Part shown: in pieces, positions 33,001 to 44,823 of the stretch | Layout of the letters: each line of letters opens with the position of its first letter | How positions within the stretch are numbered: position 1 is the first letter of the stretch | Source of the DNA: Thalassia testudinum | Taxonomy: Eukaryota; Streptophyta; Magnoliopsida; Alismatales; Hydrocharitaceae | NCBI GenBank assembly: GCA_037157565.1 | Contig: JAZHRO010000013.1 | Coordinates: forward strand, 118,000,001 to 118,064,000 | DNA length: 64,000 bases | Direction of reading: 5' to 3' | Program-made: the position numbers and the translations under genes | Notes under the pieces: generated by a model | Told to the model about the DNA's origin: nothing | Databases searched by the model: none | What the model saw: the letters and a program-made list of their open reading frames with translations, nothing else

Positions 33001-33972
33001 TAGGTCGGTGCCTTTGTCAGAGGTGCGGAAGACCACGGCGGATCTCCTCGGCTGCTTAAGATGGACGGAGGAAGTCGGAAGATGGAATGGGGAATTGTTG
33101 GAGGTTTGGATGAATAGCCTATTGGGTTGGCTGCAGTGTTAGAAGAGGGAAGGGAGACAACTTGCCTAAAATCAGAAGTGTGAGGGGGTATTTATAGCAG
33201 TTTGCAGCGAAGAGAGAGGTGGGGTCTGGCCGAAGAAGGAGCTCGAGGAGCTGAATCTCCGTCGTCGTCTCCGACGACGGTGAGGTTATCTCCCACTGAA
33301 AAATAGGATTCTCGGTTAATCCAGACTGATGGAGGAAGTGGAGGTGGTGAGCGCAAGCTGCAAGAGCTTGGACAAAAAGGAATGATGTCGGCAGGGTGGT
33401 GATCGCGCGGTGGGGTGACTCTCTGCTGCCAGCCGTTCATTCGGCTGGAGAAGAAGAAGAAGAAGAAGAAGGAGAAGAGGGACTTAGAAGTAATAAAACT
33501 TAAGGACCTGTGTGAGAAATAAGGACCCGAATGTAATGTATATTAAGGACTAAAATGTAAACCCAGGTTTTGAAGGTTTATTTTAATTTAGATCTTTTTC
33601 AACTTTTTATATATGTTAGTAAATAAGGTAAATATTATGTTTACACCTTGAATTTACATTTTTGGCCTTTTTAAGTTAATTTATTAAATTAAGTAAAATC
33701 ACTTAAGTTATTATATACTTAGGTATACATTATATTTAAGTTACTTAACTTATTAATTAAGGAAATGATTAATAGGATTTTGAGTCCAATTTTTATCTAA
33801 ATTATTAATATTGTTAATTGAATGATAAAATGTCATTTTAAACTTATTTTAAGGTCCTTAAGTAAATGTCCCTTATTCTATAATTAACCCTTATATATTC
33901 ATAACCCTAGCTAATTAACTAGGAAGACTAGTTAATTAGGGGTAATTAGAGATCATGATGAGTGTCTCATCA
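30007..33972 (-). repeat. 5' LTR of element F
   Basis: It is 3966 bp and pairs with 20621-24605, with small scattered differences. The U5 motif is inverted at 30152-30175. The CTACTCCTACTCC microsatellite near 32861-32879 is shared. The open frames 30773-31024 and 32951-33142 match LTR frames in the other copy but are not conserved as proteins. Confidence 0.92.
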
Positions 33973-34560
33973 CATGCATTGCATAATTTGTTGTGTTTTT
34001 GACACATTTTTTTGAGTGTTAGGGACAATCAGATAAATAGATCCCTAAAACCCTAGCACTCAAGAAGGCAACTGGTGAAGAGGAAGCTTATTCCAGCACA
34101 GACTCAGCCAAATCCAGCTCATCATAGCTGGATACCAACTCACTTGAGTTAGGGTTAGCTCCATTAAGCTCCATTTAGCTCATCTTAGCTGAATGGTAGC
34201 TTAGGGCAGCTTATCTTAGCTCACCCTAGCTCAAGTTAGCTCAGACCCTTCTCAACTTAGTTGAGTTTAGCTCACCATAACTCTAATCATTTCACTGGGA
34301 GCTCTAGCTAGCTCAACTAAGTTGACAAAAGTTCACCTTAGCTTAGGTCTAGCTACTTCCAACTCCACTCAACTCAAGTTAGCTAAAGATGACTTCATAT
34401 AGCCTAGGCTAACTCAAGTCCAGCTCCTTGGGACTCCACTTAGCTCAACCTAGTTAAGCTAAGCTATCTTAGCTACTCCAATTAGCTAGGTCCTCGCTGG
34501 GAAGATTAGACCCAGCTCTCCTCAGCACATTTCCACAGAAGCCATCTCACTTTAGCTTGG
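33973..34560 (+). repeat. Middle piece of solo LTR E
   Basis: It starts with the CATGC duplication of F and ends with the CTTGG duplication of G. It is inverted relative to D at about 19440-20160: CCCTAGCACTCAAGAAGGC at 34053 matches the inverse of a segment near 20075, followed by AGCT-rich sequence. Confidence 0.82.
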
Positions 34561-36325
34561 TGAAAGAGCGATCTTCATTTTCCTTGAATACTTTAACATA
34601 AAATGATGTGTCATTGTAAGTAATCGCGTGGTAGAAAATCGCTTTTCAAAACATTTTAATTCTCAAAACTAACCACAAAAAGTTAGGTCATCTTCACAGG
34701 GAGGAATTAGCCTATTTAAACTAGTGCATTATGCTTCGTTTATTCAGGAATCTCAATGTGTATGCATACTAACTGGTGCACGTGTTTTCAGCATGATTTC
34801 TTGCTTCAAATAATTAATTAAGAATACAGGTGTGCATATGCAAAATCACCACTATATAATATCATGTAAAATAATGATCTTGATACTGGTAAACACCGTA
34901 AATACTAATTTCTAGAATATAGCTTGTTCACCATAATATATATGACATGCATTAAATCATTCATGAGAGATATTCATCTGCAAGCAATTTTGATGAAGTT
35001 GAAGGATAGTTATGCAAATTAACCTTAATAATTTAATGCTTTTAATAAATGAATAGTGTTCCCCTGCAATGGCATGGATGGTAATTTTTAATTGGAGGAG
35101 AAATAGAGGATTTCTCCTCTCTCCTCGCGTGAATGGCCGTGCGTGGATGGCTGCGAGAGTTGACGGAATGGTGCACCTCGACGAGTGCTTCGCAATGGTG
35201 GTGACGCAGCGGTCGAAGGTGATCGGCGGCGGTCGAACGGAGGGGGAAATCGCTGGCGACAATGAAGCCCACACGAGCTGCTGTGGCTGCTTGCGCGGGC
35301 CTCGCATGGCTACGTGAGCGGTCTACGCGTGGCTTCGTGCGTGGGGGTGCTGCGCACGATGCTTGACGTCGAGAACGGAGATCGGATGGGGTCGCACAGC
35401 GTGGGGTAGACTGGTGGCTGATGGGTTCTTTAGGTGGAGTTGCAGGTGGCCTGTTGGAGGAAGAAGATGAAGATGGATGCTGCATGCATGCGCACGTAAG
35501 GAGCATGGGCACGTTGGCTGGAGCACAAAAGTGCAATGCAGTGCGCGTGGCTGGCTGCGTAGGGTGGCTGTGTGCACGTGGCTGTGTGGCTACTTGCGGG
35601 TGCGTGGCCGCACGAAGGTGCATGGCCAGCCTGCGGGTACGTGGCCAGTGGTAAGGCCGGGCGTGGCCTCGCGCGGGCTGAAGGTGGTTGTGGTGAGGAG
35701 TTGGCAGGTGTGGCTTGCTGCAACGCCAAGGCTGAAGATGGTGAAGACAGAGAGGGACCAGTGGTGGTGGTTGTAATGGAAGTGGGGCACACTGTCACCA
35801 TGCACCACAGGGCGGGCGCTGTGTTTGAAGGATGGTGATGGTGAGCACGGTGCATGCTATGTTCATGGCGTATGACGTTTCCATGATAGTAGAGGTGGAG
35901 ATGGATGGAGAGCTCCCTATAGGTGGGAAGGAAGGCGGCCAGATCCCCTCGCCAAGAGCACATCCTTGTCTTTTATCTCCTCCCTCCCATCTATTCTTCT
36001 TCCATGGTGCAAGTCAAGGGATTTTCAAATCCCTTACTAAACTTAGCCAGCGCCTGTTTTGGGTTTGTTGAGGTCGGCGGGAGATTGAGAGATCCCCGTG
36101 GGGGGAAGGATTTCTTTTCACCACCCTTTTCTTTGCAAAATTATTCCTACAATAATGAAACATAAAATAATTACATAATAAGTTATAGAATGCAATTGAA
36201 TAGATGTAAACTTAAGTAATGATGCATGCAATCATTTTATGATTTAATGTAGTTATTAACAAACATAAAATGTAAGAATAAAGTTAACTTAGGCGTAACA
36301 ATAGTCCATTAAAATGGACTCATCA
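34561..36325 (-). repeat. 3' LTR of element G
   Basis: It is 1765 bp. The U5 motif is inverted at 34685-34704. The centre (about 35090-35850) is CpG- and GC-rich, unlike the rest of the window, and gives long chance open frames on both strands. This copy is uninterrupted, so it shows what the right LTR looked like before H inserted. Confidence 0.9.
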
Positions 36326-36363
36326 AATACCCCAATGCCTAAGATTTGCTAGTCCCTAGCAAA
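36326..36363 (-). other. Second hairpin plus polypurine tract of G
   Basis: On the minus strand a perfect 8-bp hairpin (TTTGCTAG/CTAGCAAA, 36363-36345, loop GGA) is followed by CTTAGGCATTGGGGTATT and the 3' LTR. Confidence 0.85.
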
Positions 36364-37812
36364 AATGAAAAATAGTAGAAGTAATGAGAAGATTTCTTCT
36401 TTTCTTATTTCAAACATTTAGAAATCCATATAATTGTGAAGTGATAATAGCCTAGACAACAGATCCAAGTGAAAAGCCAATTAGCATTGTGAGTTCGTAC
36501 TTCACCCTTGATAAATATTTCTATCAAGATAGGCAACTACTTCCCTTGGGGATAAAGAAAAAAATAATATGTAATTTGACCACAGCTTTTGGCTTAGGTA
36601 GGAGATATCGCGTTGAATGGATTTGTATTTGGTGGCACACACTCATCTGGTGCTACATGTAACTAGTACTACAAAGTCTAGATCTTGACTTATTTAATAG
36701 TCTAGATCTCTAGACTATTAAATAAGTCAACTCGGAGAGAGGCTAAACAACCGTGCTCTCTTGATGTTCCTTGGCACTCACTCTTTTCTTTCTTTTCTTT
36801 CTTTTCTTTCAAAGATCACAAATCTCGCCATATTTAGTAAGTGTAGTCACCGTTTGGTGGCCTCACATGGCATTCACACTTCAATTAAAGTCCTAATAAC
36901 TCTACAACTAAGTTAGAGTCCTCAGCCAGAATTCGAACGATCAGAAATACTAAAAGGTAGGTATGGGTCATATTTGGTGGATCGCGATAGGTGTTTTTGT
37001 TACCTCAGAAATAATGTTATGAAGATAAAATTATAAACTTGGACTCTTTTATGTTTCTTTTCTCTCTCTTTTCTTCTTCTTCTTCTTCTTTTTTTAATAT
37101 AATTATTTCTTTCTTTATAAATCAACATAACACGACACAGACTTTTATTTATGAGGCATTATTAAGGATGATGATGGTCAAGAGGATATTGTGTGACTTA
37201 TTTGGTGGAAGTGCCTATTCTTGATACTGGGAAGGAATGGATAGGACAAGCGTATTTCTGACCTTTGACACTATTACCCTCCTTCAGCCGAGGACTCTAT
37301 GAAGGATGGTCGTAACCATCCACTATAGTCATAGCTTTATTAAGACTCAATCTCTGTGTATCTGCCTTATTTAGAGACTCTCAGGAATTCACACAATGTA
37401 TGCACATAGGAACAGAGAGCAAAAACTATGCCTAACTCTGAAGTATCATCATCTAATTGTACAAAACTTAAGAGTCCTTGCATTAGACTTAGCGTACCAG
37501 TAACCTCTCTACTTCTCACAAATATGAGGTGGATCTACTAGAAGATAGTATGCTTGACTCCCTATTAACTGTCCAAGGGTTCGGTAGACTAAAAATGCTT
37601 ATTGGTTTTCTTCAAAGATCCATTACCCAGTCTACGTGCAAGTAAAGTAAATATACTGGATTCTAAGCTTAAGAAATAATTCAACAAGAAAAATCTTTAA
37701 TGACACTTCTATGACAAAGATGTTTTGCTAAGGACTAACCCATTCAGCTTAAGAAAAGATTTTTTTTTTATATGCTAACCTAAATGCATGAATACTTCCA
37801 AAAATGCAAAAT
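36364..37812 (-). other. 3' noncoding region of element G
   Basis: It is similar on the minus strand to B at about 12600-13700, including the UACG hairpin (37304-37321), CCTCCTTCAGCCGAGGA (37279-37295, plus view) and repeated CCACCAAATA words. Simple repeats TTTCTTTCTTTTC (36784-36810) and TTCTTCTTC (37072-37092) are present. No gene is seen. Confidence 0.75.
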
Positions 37813-37979
37813 GCATCCCCCCATGCCTAAATCCTACAATGTCCTCATTGTAAAATTAAAATAGGGGGAGAAAGGAAGGAAATCACCTGAAGACGGTGTT
37901 ATTCAGAACGCTGGGTTGCCTCCGAACAAGTGCTGCATTTTTTGTCAGCAGTCAGACTTATAAGGAACCTATAAGTCTG
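37813..37979 (-). other. Post-coding box and first hairpin/polypurine module of G
   Basis: On the minus strand, in order: a perfect 10-bp hairpin (CAGACTTATA/TATAAGTCTG, 37979-37953, 7-nt loop); the box CACTTGTTCGGAGGCAACCC (about 37931-37912); a 7-bp hairpin (TACAATG/CATTGTA, 37852-37835, loop AGGA); and TTAGGCATGGGGGGATG (37829-37813). Confidence 0.82.
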
Positions 37980-38039
37980 GTTCCAGACAGAAAATGCTAG
38001 GCCCTAAAAATATGCGTAACAGCGTAGGCCTAGAAAACA

Positions 38040-39925
38040 GGTAGCCACGGATGTTGGCGAGCTGATGATGTGGCATGATTCCAAATGCTCACCAAAAGAC
38101 ATGAAAGCAGAGAACCTCGTAGGCTACCTGGGGAGGTCTAGGGATAACAAAAGGAATATGAAAAGGGACCTCCCGAAATGGCATAAGTGGAGGATAACAA
38201 GGATCCTCCAAAGCAGGATAGGTTTTTAAAGATATAAACATTATTATTTCAAACCCTTGAATGGCGAGACTAAAAGTACAAGCATCAATCCACATTAGCC
38301 ATTCTATCCGAGGATGTACTGGCCTGATATGTTCTCCAGAAAGAATTTACATGAGCAGAGATTTGAGCCAAGGATCGGTTAGGGAGTGTAAGGGTTGTTT
38401 GTAATGTTGGAAGGTAATGATTAAGTCCAATGAGGGCTTAGTCGGCGTCAGGTCCAATTCCAACAACGATTCAGATTGTATATTCTCCCTAACAATTGTA
38501 GAAAAATTCATGTCACCCTACCTAGCAGTAATGATCGGAGTCATATTTTCACCTTCCAGTATATGTGAATCAATGGTAGACTCTAAATTATATTCCTTTG
38601 ATGCCAGGGTCGAAACAACAGAATCAATATCAATAATCTTTGAATTCTTTTGGTTCACTAAAATTTTTGTCGGGGTGTATATGTGATTCATTAGTAAAGA
38701 AAGGAGTCGCTTCAGTATCATCAATTATTTCTGACAGAGGATCCATCTTAATGTTTTGGAGTAAGCCTATATCAAGCAATTCTTTGTTCTACTTGGGGCA
38801 TAAATCCTCAATTGACATGTTTTGTCCCCGAGAGTCTCCCCAAGGCTTCTCACTATTGTGTTTGTTCTCCTCTAATATCAACTCCTGGTTTGATGGAGGA
38901 TGACTCTCAAAAGAAGGGAGGAATTTGGATTTCACCATATTATTTAGACCCTCTGGGGGTAAGTCCTCAAATAATAAATAATCCTCCTATGATTCACTCC
39001 AGATTTTCAGTCCGAGTTCCTCCATTGGGGCATCCTCATCCTCTAAAATAGACTCTTTATATCCCTGAGACCAAAATTGGTCTAATTCATCCTCCATTCC
39101 CTTAGGGTTGCCTTCATTGGGTGCATTTAAATCCTCAGGATGCTAAATGGTAGATGCTGATTTCCTAAGTGGAGGGTCAGGATTAGGCTCACTAAGGGTA
39201 GAATGGTATTCCACCAGATAATCGATAGGGGAAGTGATAGGAACAATACAATCTTAACCCAGGTTATCAGGGGTAAGGAAAATACTGTCATTAGGGTCAA
39301 GGTCCTCAAGAGGTACCATCTTCCCTTTTTGCTGACTCCAATATAGCTCAGGTGGATAATCACTAGGATCGTTCTCGTCTAGTGGCTGTGTCTCATTAGG
39401 AGAGTCTAAGAGATAGCTATGTAAAACTGATCCCTATTGGCTGATCAGAATTATTTTCATGATCACGGTCGTACGGGTAGGGATCAGAATTACTGGGAAG
39501 AGCATAGCTAAGCTCTCTTATTTCTTTGTGTAATTGTTGACTATTTCTAAACATCTCTCCCATAGATTCCATCATTTCCTTTTGTTGTTTTTGCATTTCT
39601 ATCATAAAAGAGGAGAGGCTACTACTATCAAGTTGGGGAGGATAGTCAATTTTAGGCTTTGGTTGCCTAGGGTATCGGTCCAACCTCGATACAGAAAATC
39701 ATGAAGGGTGGGAGGGTTGGGTGTGTGCATAGAAGTAGGGATTCCAGGGTTAGAGAATCCCGCTTCTAGGCTCTGCTCAAAAGTGGGATTTATCGGGCCA
39801 GTACTCCTAGGATAAGAATAAGAATGATCCCATGAATTGTCAATGTACCCATCAAAAGATGAATACGCTCGGGGCATGGGATCCTGGTTGAAATGATAGG
39901 AGTAAGGATAGTCCATTTCTTTCAA
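38040..39925 (-). pseudogene. Acidic reading frame of element G, unknown function
   Basis: This occupies the place of gag-pol. I do not recognise it. It reads in three consecutive frames, so at least two frameshifts. The start at 39925 (MKEMDYPYSYHF) is Tyr/Pro/Ser-rich. A helical Met/Gln/Lys-rich segment with coiled-coil character follows (MIEMQKQQKEMMESMGEMF, about 39607-39550). A long Asp/Glu/Pro/Ser/Leu-rich acidic part runs to about 38500, including STIDSHILEGENMTPI. Several stops interrupt it, and coding character fades beyond 38500. No zinc knuckle, protease, RT or integrase motif is visible. It ends just upstream of the same post-coding box as in B, F and H, which suggests it is the element's own gene rather than captured junk. 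Confidence 0.6.
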
Positions 39926-41122
39926 TTAAACAGGTTAAACTCTCTTTGGATTTAAAAGAATTCAGAACACAAGCAGAAACTTCCTAGAGAGTTCTATTGC
40001 TGTCAAAACAAACGCAAATCCAGTGGGATCTATTTTTAGTAGATTATAGGTCTTAGAATTAAATGTTCAGTTGGTGGCCAAACATGTTTTTCAAGAATTA
40101 CGCTTCCTAGGCCAATCTTCATTGGTGCATATAACCTACTCGCAAATGATGGAAGTCTCGAATCGAGCCCACGCACGAGGAACCGAAGTAACTTGGTGGA
40201 TAGGTTTGTTGATTTCCAACTAACTTCCCTTGTGGTGCAAAGAGGAGATATAGAAATTTATCTAGTGACCTTATGTGTGAGGTGCACAGTGTCTCAGGTA
40301 TGTAATCATACATTTTGAGCTTTGAAATCTCATAAACAAGATCCTTTTGCACACAATTCTAAGCCACAGAATTTATGGTCCACTCTCTTAACAGTCCCAA
40401 TTTTTAAAGTGACCATTGAATTAACCCGATTCAAACACTTTAGTGGTCTTGAAGTTAAGTCCAATGCAAATGCATGACAAGTATTTGATGCTAAAGAGAA
40501 GACGTACCTTACTCCAGCTTTCTTCGTGCAAGAATGTATGCAATGCAGTAAAGATAAACTAGATGCTACTCATTCAGTCTGAGATGGTCGTCCTATAGAT
40601 ATGCAGCTTCTAGCAGGCAATTCGAATATTTTTTCTTTTAATAATAATAAGCAAACAAACCTAATCTAACTAACTAACCAACATGTAGTTTAAACAATTC
40701 GAATAATCCTATAATCTAAATAAATGGGAACACGCTCCCGAAAATATGCTCCTGCATACAAGAGCTATAAGAAATAAAGAAATACTGGGAACACGTTCCT
40801 AAAAATACCCGATAAGGGTCCAAAAGATAGAAATTAAGTTCTAATGTCTATCTAAACTAAATCTAAACTATGATCTAATGACTAAATCAGAGATAGGTTC
40901 CTCCATAAGCCTATGGGAATAAGATCAAGGCCTACGTGCTCCTATTGCTGGCCTCCAGGTGGCGTCAAGGTCCACCAAAAAGATTGTCTCCGCCGTGCGC
41001 GCCCGTTGCGTTCATTGCGTGTTTTTGCATAGAAGAATATCCATAGTTAGTAATTTAGAAAAGCTTTCAAAATAGCATAAAAATAACATAAAATTCTTGA
41101 AAAAATTAATAGGCATGTTTCC
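39926..41122 (-). other. Leader of element G
   Basis: This is noncoding leader between PBS and the acidic frame. The part at 40140-40265 is similar to the F leader (29230-29370). The minus-strand open frame 40119-40352 lies in it and is not convincing. Confidence 0.7.
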
Positions 41123-41140
41123 TCCCTAGCAACGGTGCCA
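41123..41140 (-). other. Primer-binding site of element G (tRNA-Asp type)
   Basis: On the minus strand TGGCACCGTTGCTAGGGA lies 1 nt after the LTR end at 41142. Confidence 0.87.
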
Positions 41141-41141
41141 T

Positions 41142-42564
41142 TGGAAAGAGCGATCTTTTTCGTTGAAAACTTTAACATAAAGTGATGTGTCGTTGTAAGT
41201 AATCACGTGGTAGAAAATCACTTTTCAAAACATTTTAATTCTCAAAACTAACCACGAAGAGTTAGGTCGTCTCCACAGGGAGGAATTAGCCTATTTAAAC
41301 TAGTGTGTTGTGCTTCGTTTATTCAAGAATCTCAATGTGTATGCATACTAACTAGTGCATGTGTTTTCAGCATGATTTCTTGCTTCAAATAATTAATCAA
41401 GAATACAGGTGTGCATATGGAAAATCACCACTATAGAATATCATGTAAAATAATGATCTTGATACTGGTAAACACCGTAAATACTAATTTCTAGAATATA
41501 GCTTGTTCACCAAAATATATATGACATGCATTAAATCATTCATGAGAGATTCATCTGCAAGCAATTTTGATGAAGTTGAAGGATAGCTATGCAAATTCAC
41601 CTTAATAATTTAATGCTTTTAATAAATGAATAGTGTTCCCCCGCAATGGCATGGAGAGTAATTTTTAATTGGAGGAGAAGCAGAGGATTTCTCCTCTCTC
41701 CTCGCGTGAATGGTCGTGTGTGGATGGCTACGAGAGTCGATGGAATGGTGCACCTCGATGAGTGCTTCGTGATGGTGTTGACGCGGCGGCCGAAGGTGGC
41801 TGAACGGAGGAGGAAATCACCAACGACGATGAAGCCCACACGAGCTACTGTGGCTGCGTGCGTGGGCCTCACGTGGTTGCGTGCGCGGGCTGCACGTGGC
41901 TGTGCGCACGGGGGCGTTGCATGCGGTCCTTGGTGTCGATAACGGAGACTGGATGGGGTCGCACGGCGTGGGGTAGACCAGTGGCTGATGGGTTCTTTAG
42001 GTGGAGTTGCAGGTGGCCTGTTGGGGGGAAGAAGACGAACATGGATGCTGCATGCATGCGCATGTGAGGAGCGCTGGCACACTAGCTGGAGCGTGGGCGA
42101 GCGGCATAGCACGCGCGGTTGGCTGCGTAGGGTGACTGTGCGCACGCGGCTGTGTGGCTTCCTACGGGTGCGTGGCCGTGCGAACGTGTGTGGCCTGCCT
42201 GCAGGTGCATGGCCGGTGATAAGGCCGGGCGTGGCCTCGCGCGATGGCTTGCTGCAATGTCGAGATTGAAGATGGTGAAGATAGAGAGGGATCGGCTGTG
42301 GTGGTTGTAATGGAAGTGGGGCATGCTGTCACCATGCACCACAGGGCAGGCGCTACGTTTGAAGGAAGGCGATGGTGAGCACGGTGCACGCTACGTACAT
42401 GGTGTACACTGTTTCCATGGTAGCAGAGGTGGAGATGGATGGAGAGCTCCCCGTAGGGGGGAAGGAAGGTGGCCAGATCCCCTCACCAAGAGCACATCCC
42501 TATCTTTTATCTCCTCCCCCCCATCTGTTCTTCTTCCCCGACGTAAGTTAAGGGATTTTCAAAT
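41142..42564 (-). repeat. 5' LTR of element G, U5-side part
   Basis: It is similar to 34561-36033 of the other LTR. The U5 motif is inverted at 41264-41283. It is interrupted at about 42564 by the truncated start of element H; the remainder is at 57967-58251. Confidence 0.87.
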
Positions 42565-43102
42565 CCCTAACTAGCTCATTTTGACCTAAGAAAGAGAATA
42601 AGAGCTCCTACATAACCTAGAAAAGGGCTTAATTCAAGGAATAAGTGTTCTGAGAAGAAAACTTGAAATAAAGGTTAAAACTGCAATTTTACCATTGTAG
42701 TACATAAACGGGATTTCTTAGAGGTAAAACATAGGTCAAATGATCTGAATAAGATGAAAAGTGGGTTGGTTCAATCAGAAATGGGTTCATGTGCAAACCA
42801 GGAATTAAATGACATCTTGTAACCCTAAAACAGATTCGCTTAATTCATCAAGGTTCTGGTCAGGATAAAAATCAATTAAATCCTCTAAAATTTATGGGAA
42901 AATATCCCCTAGGGTTTAGAACCTTCAAATTGGCCTTCGGAACCTATTTTGACCTAGATTGGCATCCTAGCTCATCAATTGACCTAATTTGGGTTTTTGT
43001 GAAAAATGTCCTATCAAACATGATCAAACCTAAAATCCAACTTCACCATTGGATTCCTTAGGTCCAAATTAGGTTTGTACCAAAATTTGAACCTAAGGGG
43101 GT
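42565..43102 (+). repeat. 5' LTR of element H, first part (truncated at its start)
   Basis: It corresponds to 55108 onward in the 3' LTR. The first 21 bp of the LTR (TGATGAGAGCC...) are absent. It is interrupted by element I at 43103. Confidence 0.87.
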
Positions 43103-43512
43103 TGTTGGTGCTAGAACACCACGATCGTTTGTTTTGATGATAACAAAACATGTGTCACTTAACTTTTGCACTTGGAGTCTTAGATTTTAGGTCAAATTGC
43201 AAATGGAGACGTGATTAGACGGAATTCGAGCTCGCATCCAGGATGGATTAGAGGAGCTTGATGGAGAACAGAGAAGATTCGCGAGGAGCGATAGATTGAA
43301 GATGGAAGAACAAGAAGAATAGGATAGAATTCTATTTATATCTTTTATGTACTTTTGTCTTTATTTTCTTGCTCTTTTTGTTCCTTAGAACATCATGTTA
43401 AAGAGCCCCAAAGTACCCTAACAGTAGTCCTAGGAACACCGGCACAACCCTAGGACACTTAGGTTTTCTGTGGAGAACTTAGAAAACCAATATAGGGTTC
43501 AAACAGCTGTTC

Positions 43513-44002
43513 CAAACGTCTAATTCCAAAATCAGATGTCTGATAATGTGTTTTAAGACGTCTGACTGTTGATTCAGACGTCTGATAACATTTAGGCGGG
43601 ACATAGTTAGCTCTGTCTGATGAAATCAGACGTCCATACCTTGTCCAGACGTCTGATGGACTTGCCAGATGTCCAATTATTGGACCGTTGGCTGGCACAA
43701 CAAACACTGAAGGATATGACCGTTAGAGCCTAATCAGACGTCTGATAAATGACCATTTTGCCTCGCTGACCCAAAATCTCTTCTCAGAGATTTTCTAGCC
43801 GTTGCAACTCTTGGAAATCCATTCCCAAGAAAAAGTAGGTTTCCAGACGTCCAGACATAGTGCCAGATGTCCTGTATGTCGTCTGATGGACTTGCACTAG
43901 AATCCTGTTTAGATCTGATTCAAGTCAGGAAGAAACCCGCATAAAATCAGACATCTGGCCTTATTTTTAGATGTCTTAAACTAGTTTACCAGACGTCTGA
44001 TA
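43513..44002. repeat. Array of CAGACGTCTG-type palindromes in U3 of I (5' LTR)
   Basis: More than a dozen variants of CAGACGTCTGAT, CAGACGTCC and AGATGTC occur in 490 bp, irregularly spaced. The 3' LTR array is at about 47295-47840 and has three more units. Confidence 0.85.
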
Positions 44003-44107
44003 ACCTTGTCAGTGCAATCATTGTTCCTGATTTCGCCCTGATTCTCTTGGGCTTTTCACCCAACGGCTATGAAAGCTTTCCAAAGCCTTCCAAAGCTTTC
44101 CTAGGGC

Positions 44108-44120
44108 CTTTATAAATAGA
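44108..44120 (+). promoter_or_regulatory. TATA box of element I
   Basis: CTTTATAAATAGA lies about 100 bp downstream of the palindrome array. The 3' LTR has TCTATAAATAGA at 47946-47957. Confidence 0.7.
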
Positions 44121-44772
44121 GAGGAACCTCTTGCACACAAACACACACCTAGATACACCTAGACACACCAAGAACAAGCATTTCCACTCTTTTGTGTCCA
44201 AAAAGAAGCTCTTGCTCTCCAAGCTCAAGTTCTACATCTTGAGAGCATCAAGCCTTTGCGCACCCGCTCTCCCGCCATAGTTCACGAGAGCGACATTGCG
44301 CCGTCGCGTGGCTCACGCACCCGCGTCATCGATTCGACGCACTCCTTGCAAAGGAGAGTTTCCTAATTCCTATAGAAGCTAGGTTTAAATCTTTGTTGGC
44401 TCTATAGGACTATATTTGCTATTTTATCTTTGTTATTTGGTTGGTTATTCGCTGTGCGAATTCCTGTCTCCTTCGTGGGACAAAATCCTTCTCGTGAAGA
44501 GAAGGGGTTGAGGAACGCTACCCTCGCACTTGTAGCGTGGTTGTAATTGAGGTTGAATCACCCTCGTTTAAGTGATTCGTTTAGTGGATTTGATCAACTT
44601 GGTTGATCGGAAAATCCTAACTCGAGAGGGTTAGGTGGTGGTTTTCACCCGGTTTGGGTTTCCACCTAAAAATAATTGTGTACCTTGTGTGATTGTTTAT
44701 TTTGTGAGATTGTTTATATTATATTTATGCAATTTATTACGTCATCCCCTCCTAGTAGGGCGAATCTACAAT

Positions 44773-44783
44773 TGGTATTAGAG
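44773..44783 (+). other. Primer-binding site of element I (initiator tRNA-Met type, altered)
   Basis: TGGTATTAGAG lies 2 nt after the LTR end. The usual plant copia site begins TGGTATCAGAG, so one base differs. Confidence 0.8.
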
Positions 44784-44823
44784 AAGGTTCTTGCTAATCG
44801 GAGCAACACCCGGCAAGAAGATC

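Larger units (their letters stand above)
20621..33972 (-). mobile_element. Element F: gag-only LTR retrotransposon
   Basis: Long LTRs (20621-24605 and 30007-33972) have ends TGATG...CATCA and perfect CATGC duplications at 20616-20620 and 33973-33977. The minus-strand order is 5' LTR, PBS (30000-29983), leader, gag (29000-27111), about 2.5 kb noncoding, polypurine tract, 3' LTR. No protease, RT or integrase was seen, so it is non-autonomous, of the type called TR-GAG, but with an Athila-like gag. Confidence 0.92.
43103..44770 (+). repeat. 5' LTR of element I
   Basis: It is 1668 bp. It contains a long array of AGACGTCT-type motifs (43513-44002), a TATA box (44108-44120) and CACACAAACACACAC just downstream. 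It is 51 bp shorter than the 3' LTR, roughly the sum of three missing array units. Confidence 0.93.

Noticed and set aside
35042..35963. Overlapping open frames up to 193 codons on both strands, with a partner at 41597-42389
   Set aside because: They lie in the GC-rich centre of LTR G, where stops are rare by composition. Frames are His/Pro/Ala/Arg-rich and shift between the two LTR copies.
43513..44002. CRISPR-like repeat array
   Set aside because: Units are 8-12 bp palindromes with irregular spacing in a plant LTR; repeat and spacer lengths do not fit CRISPR.
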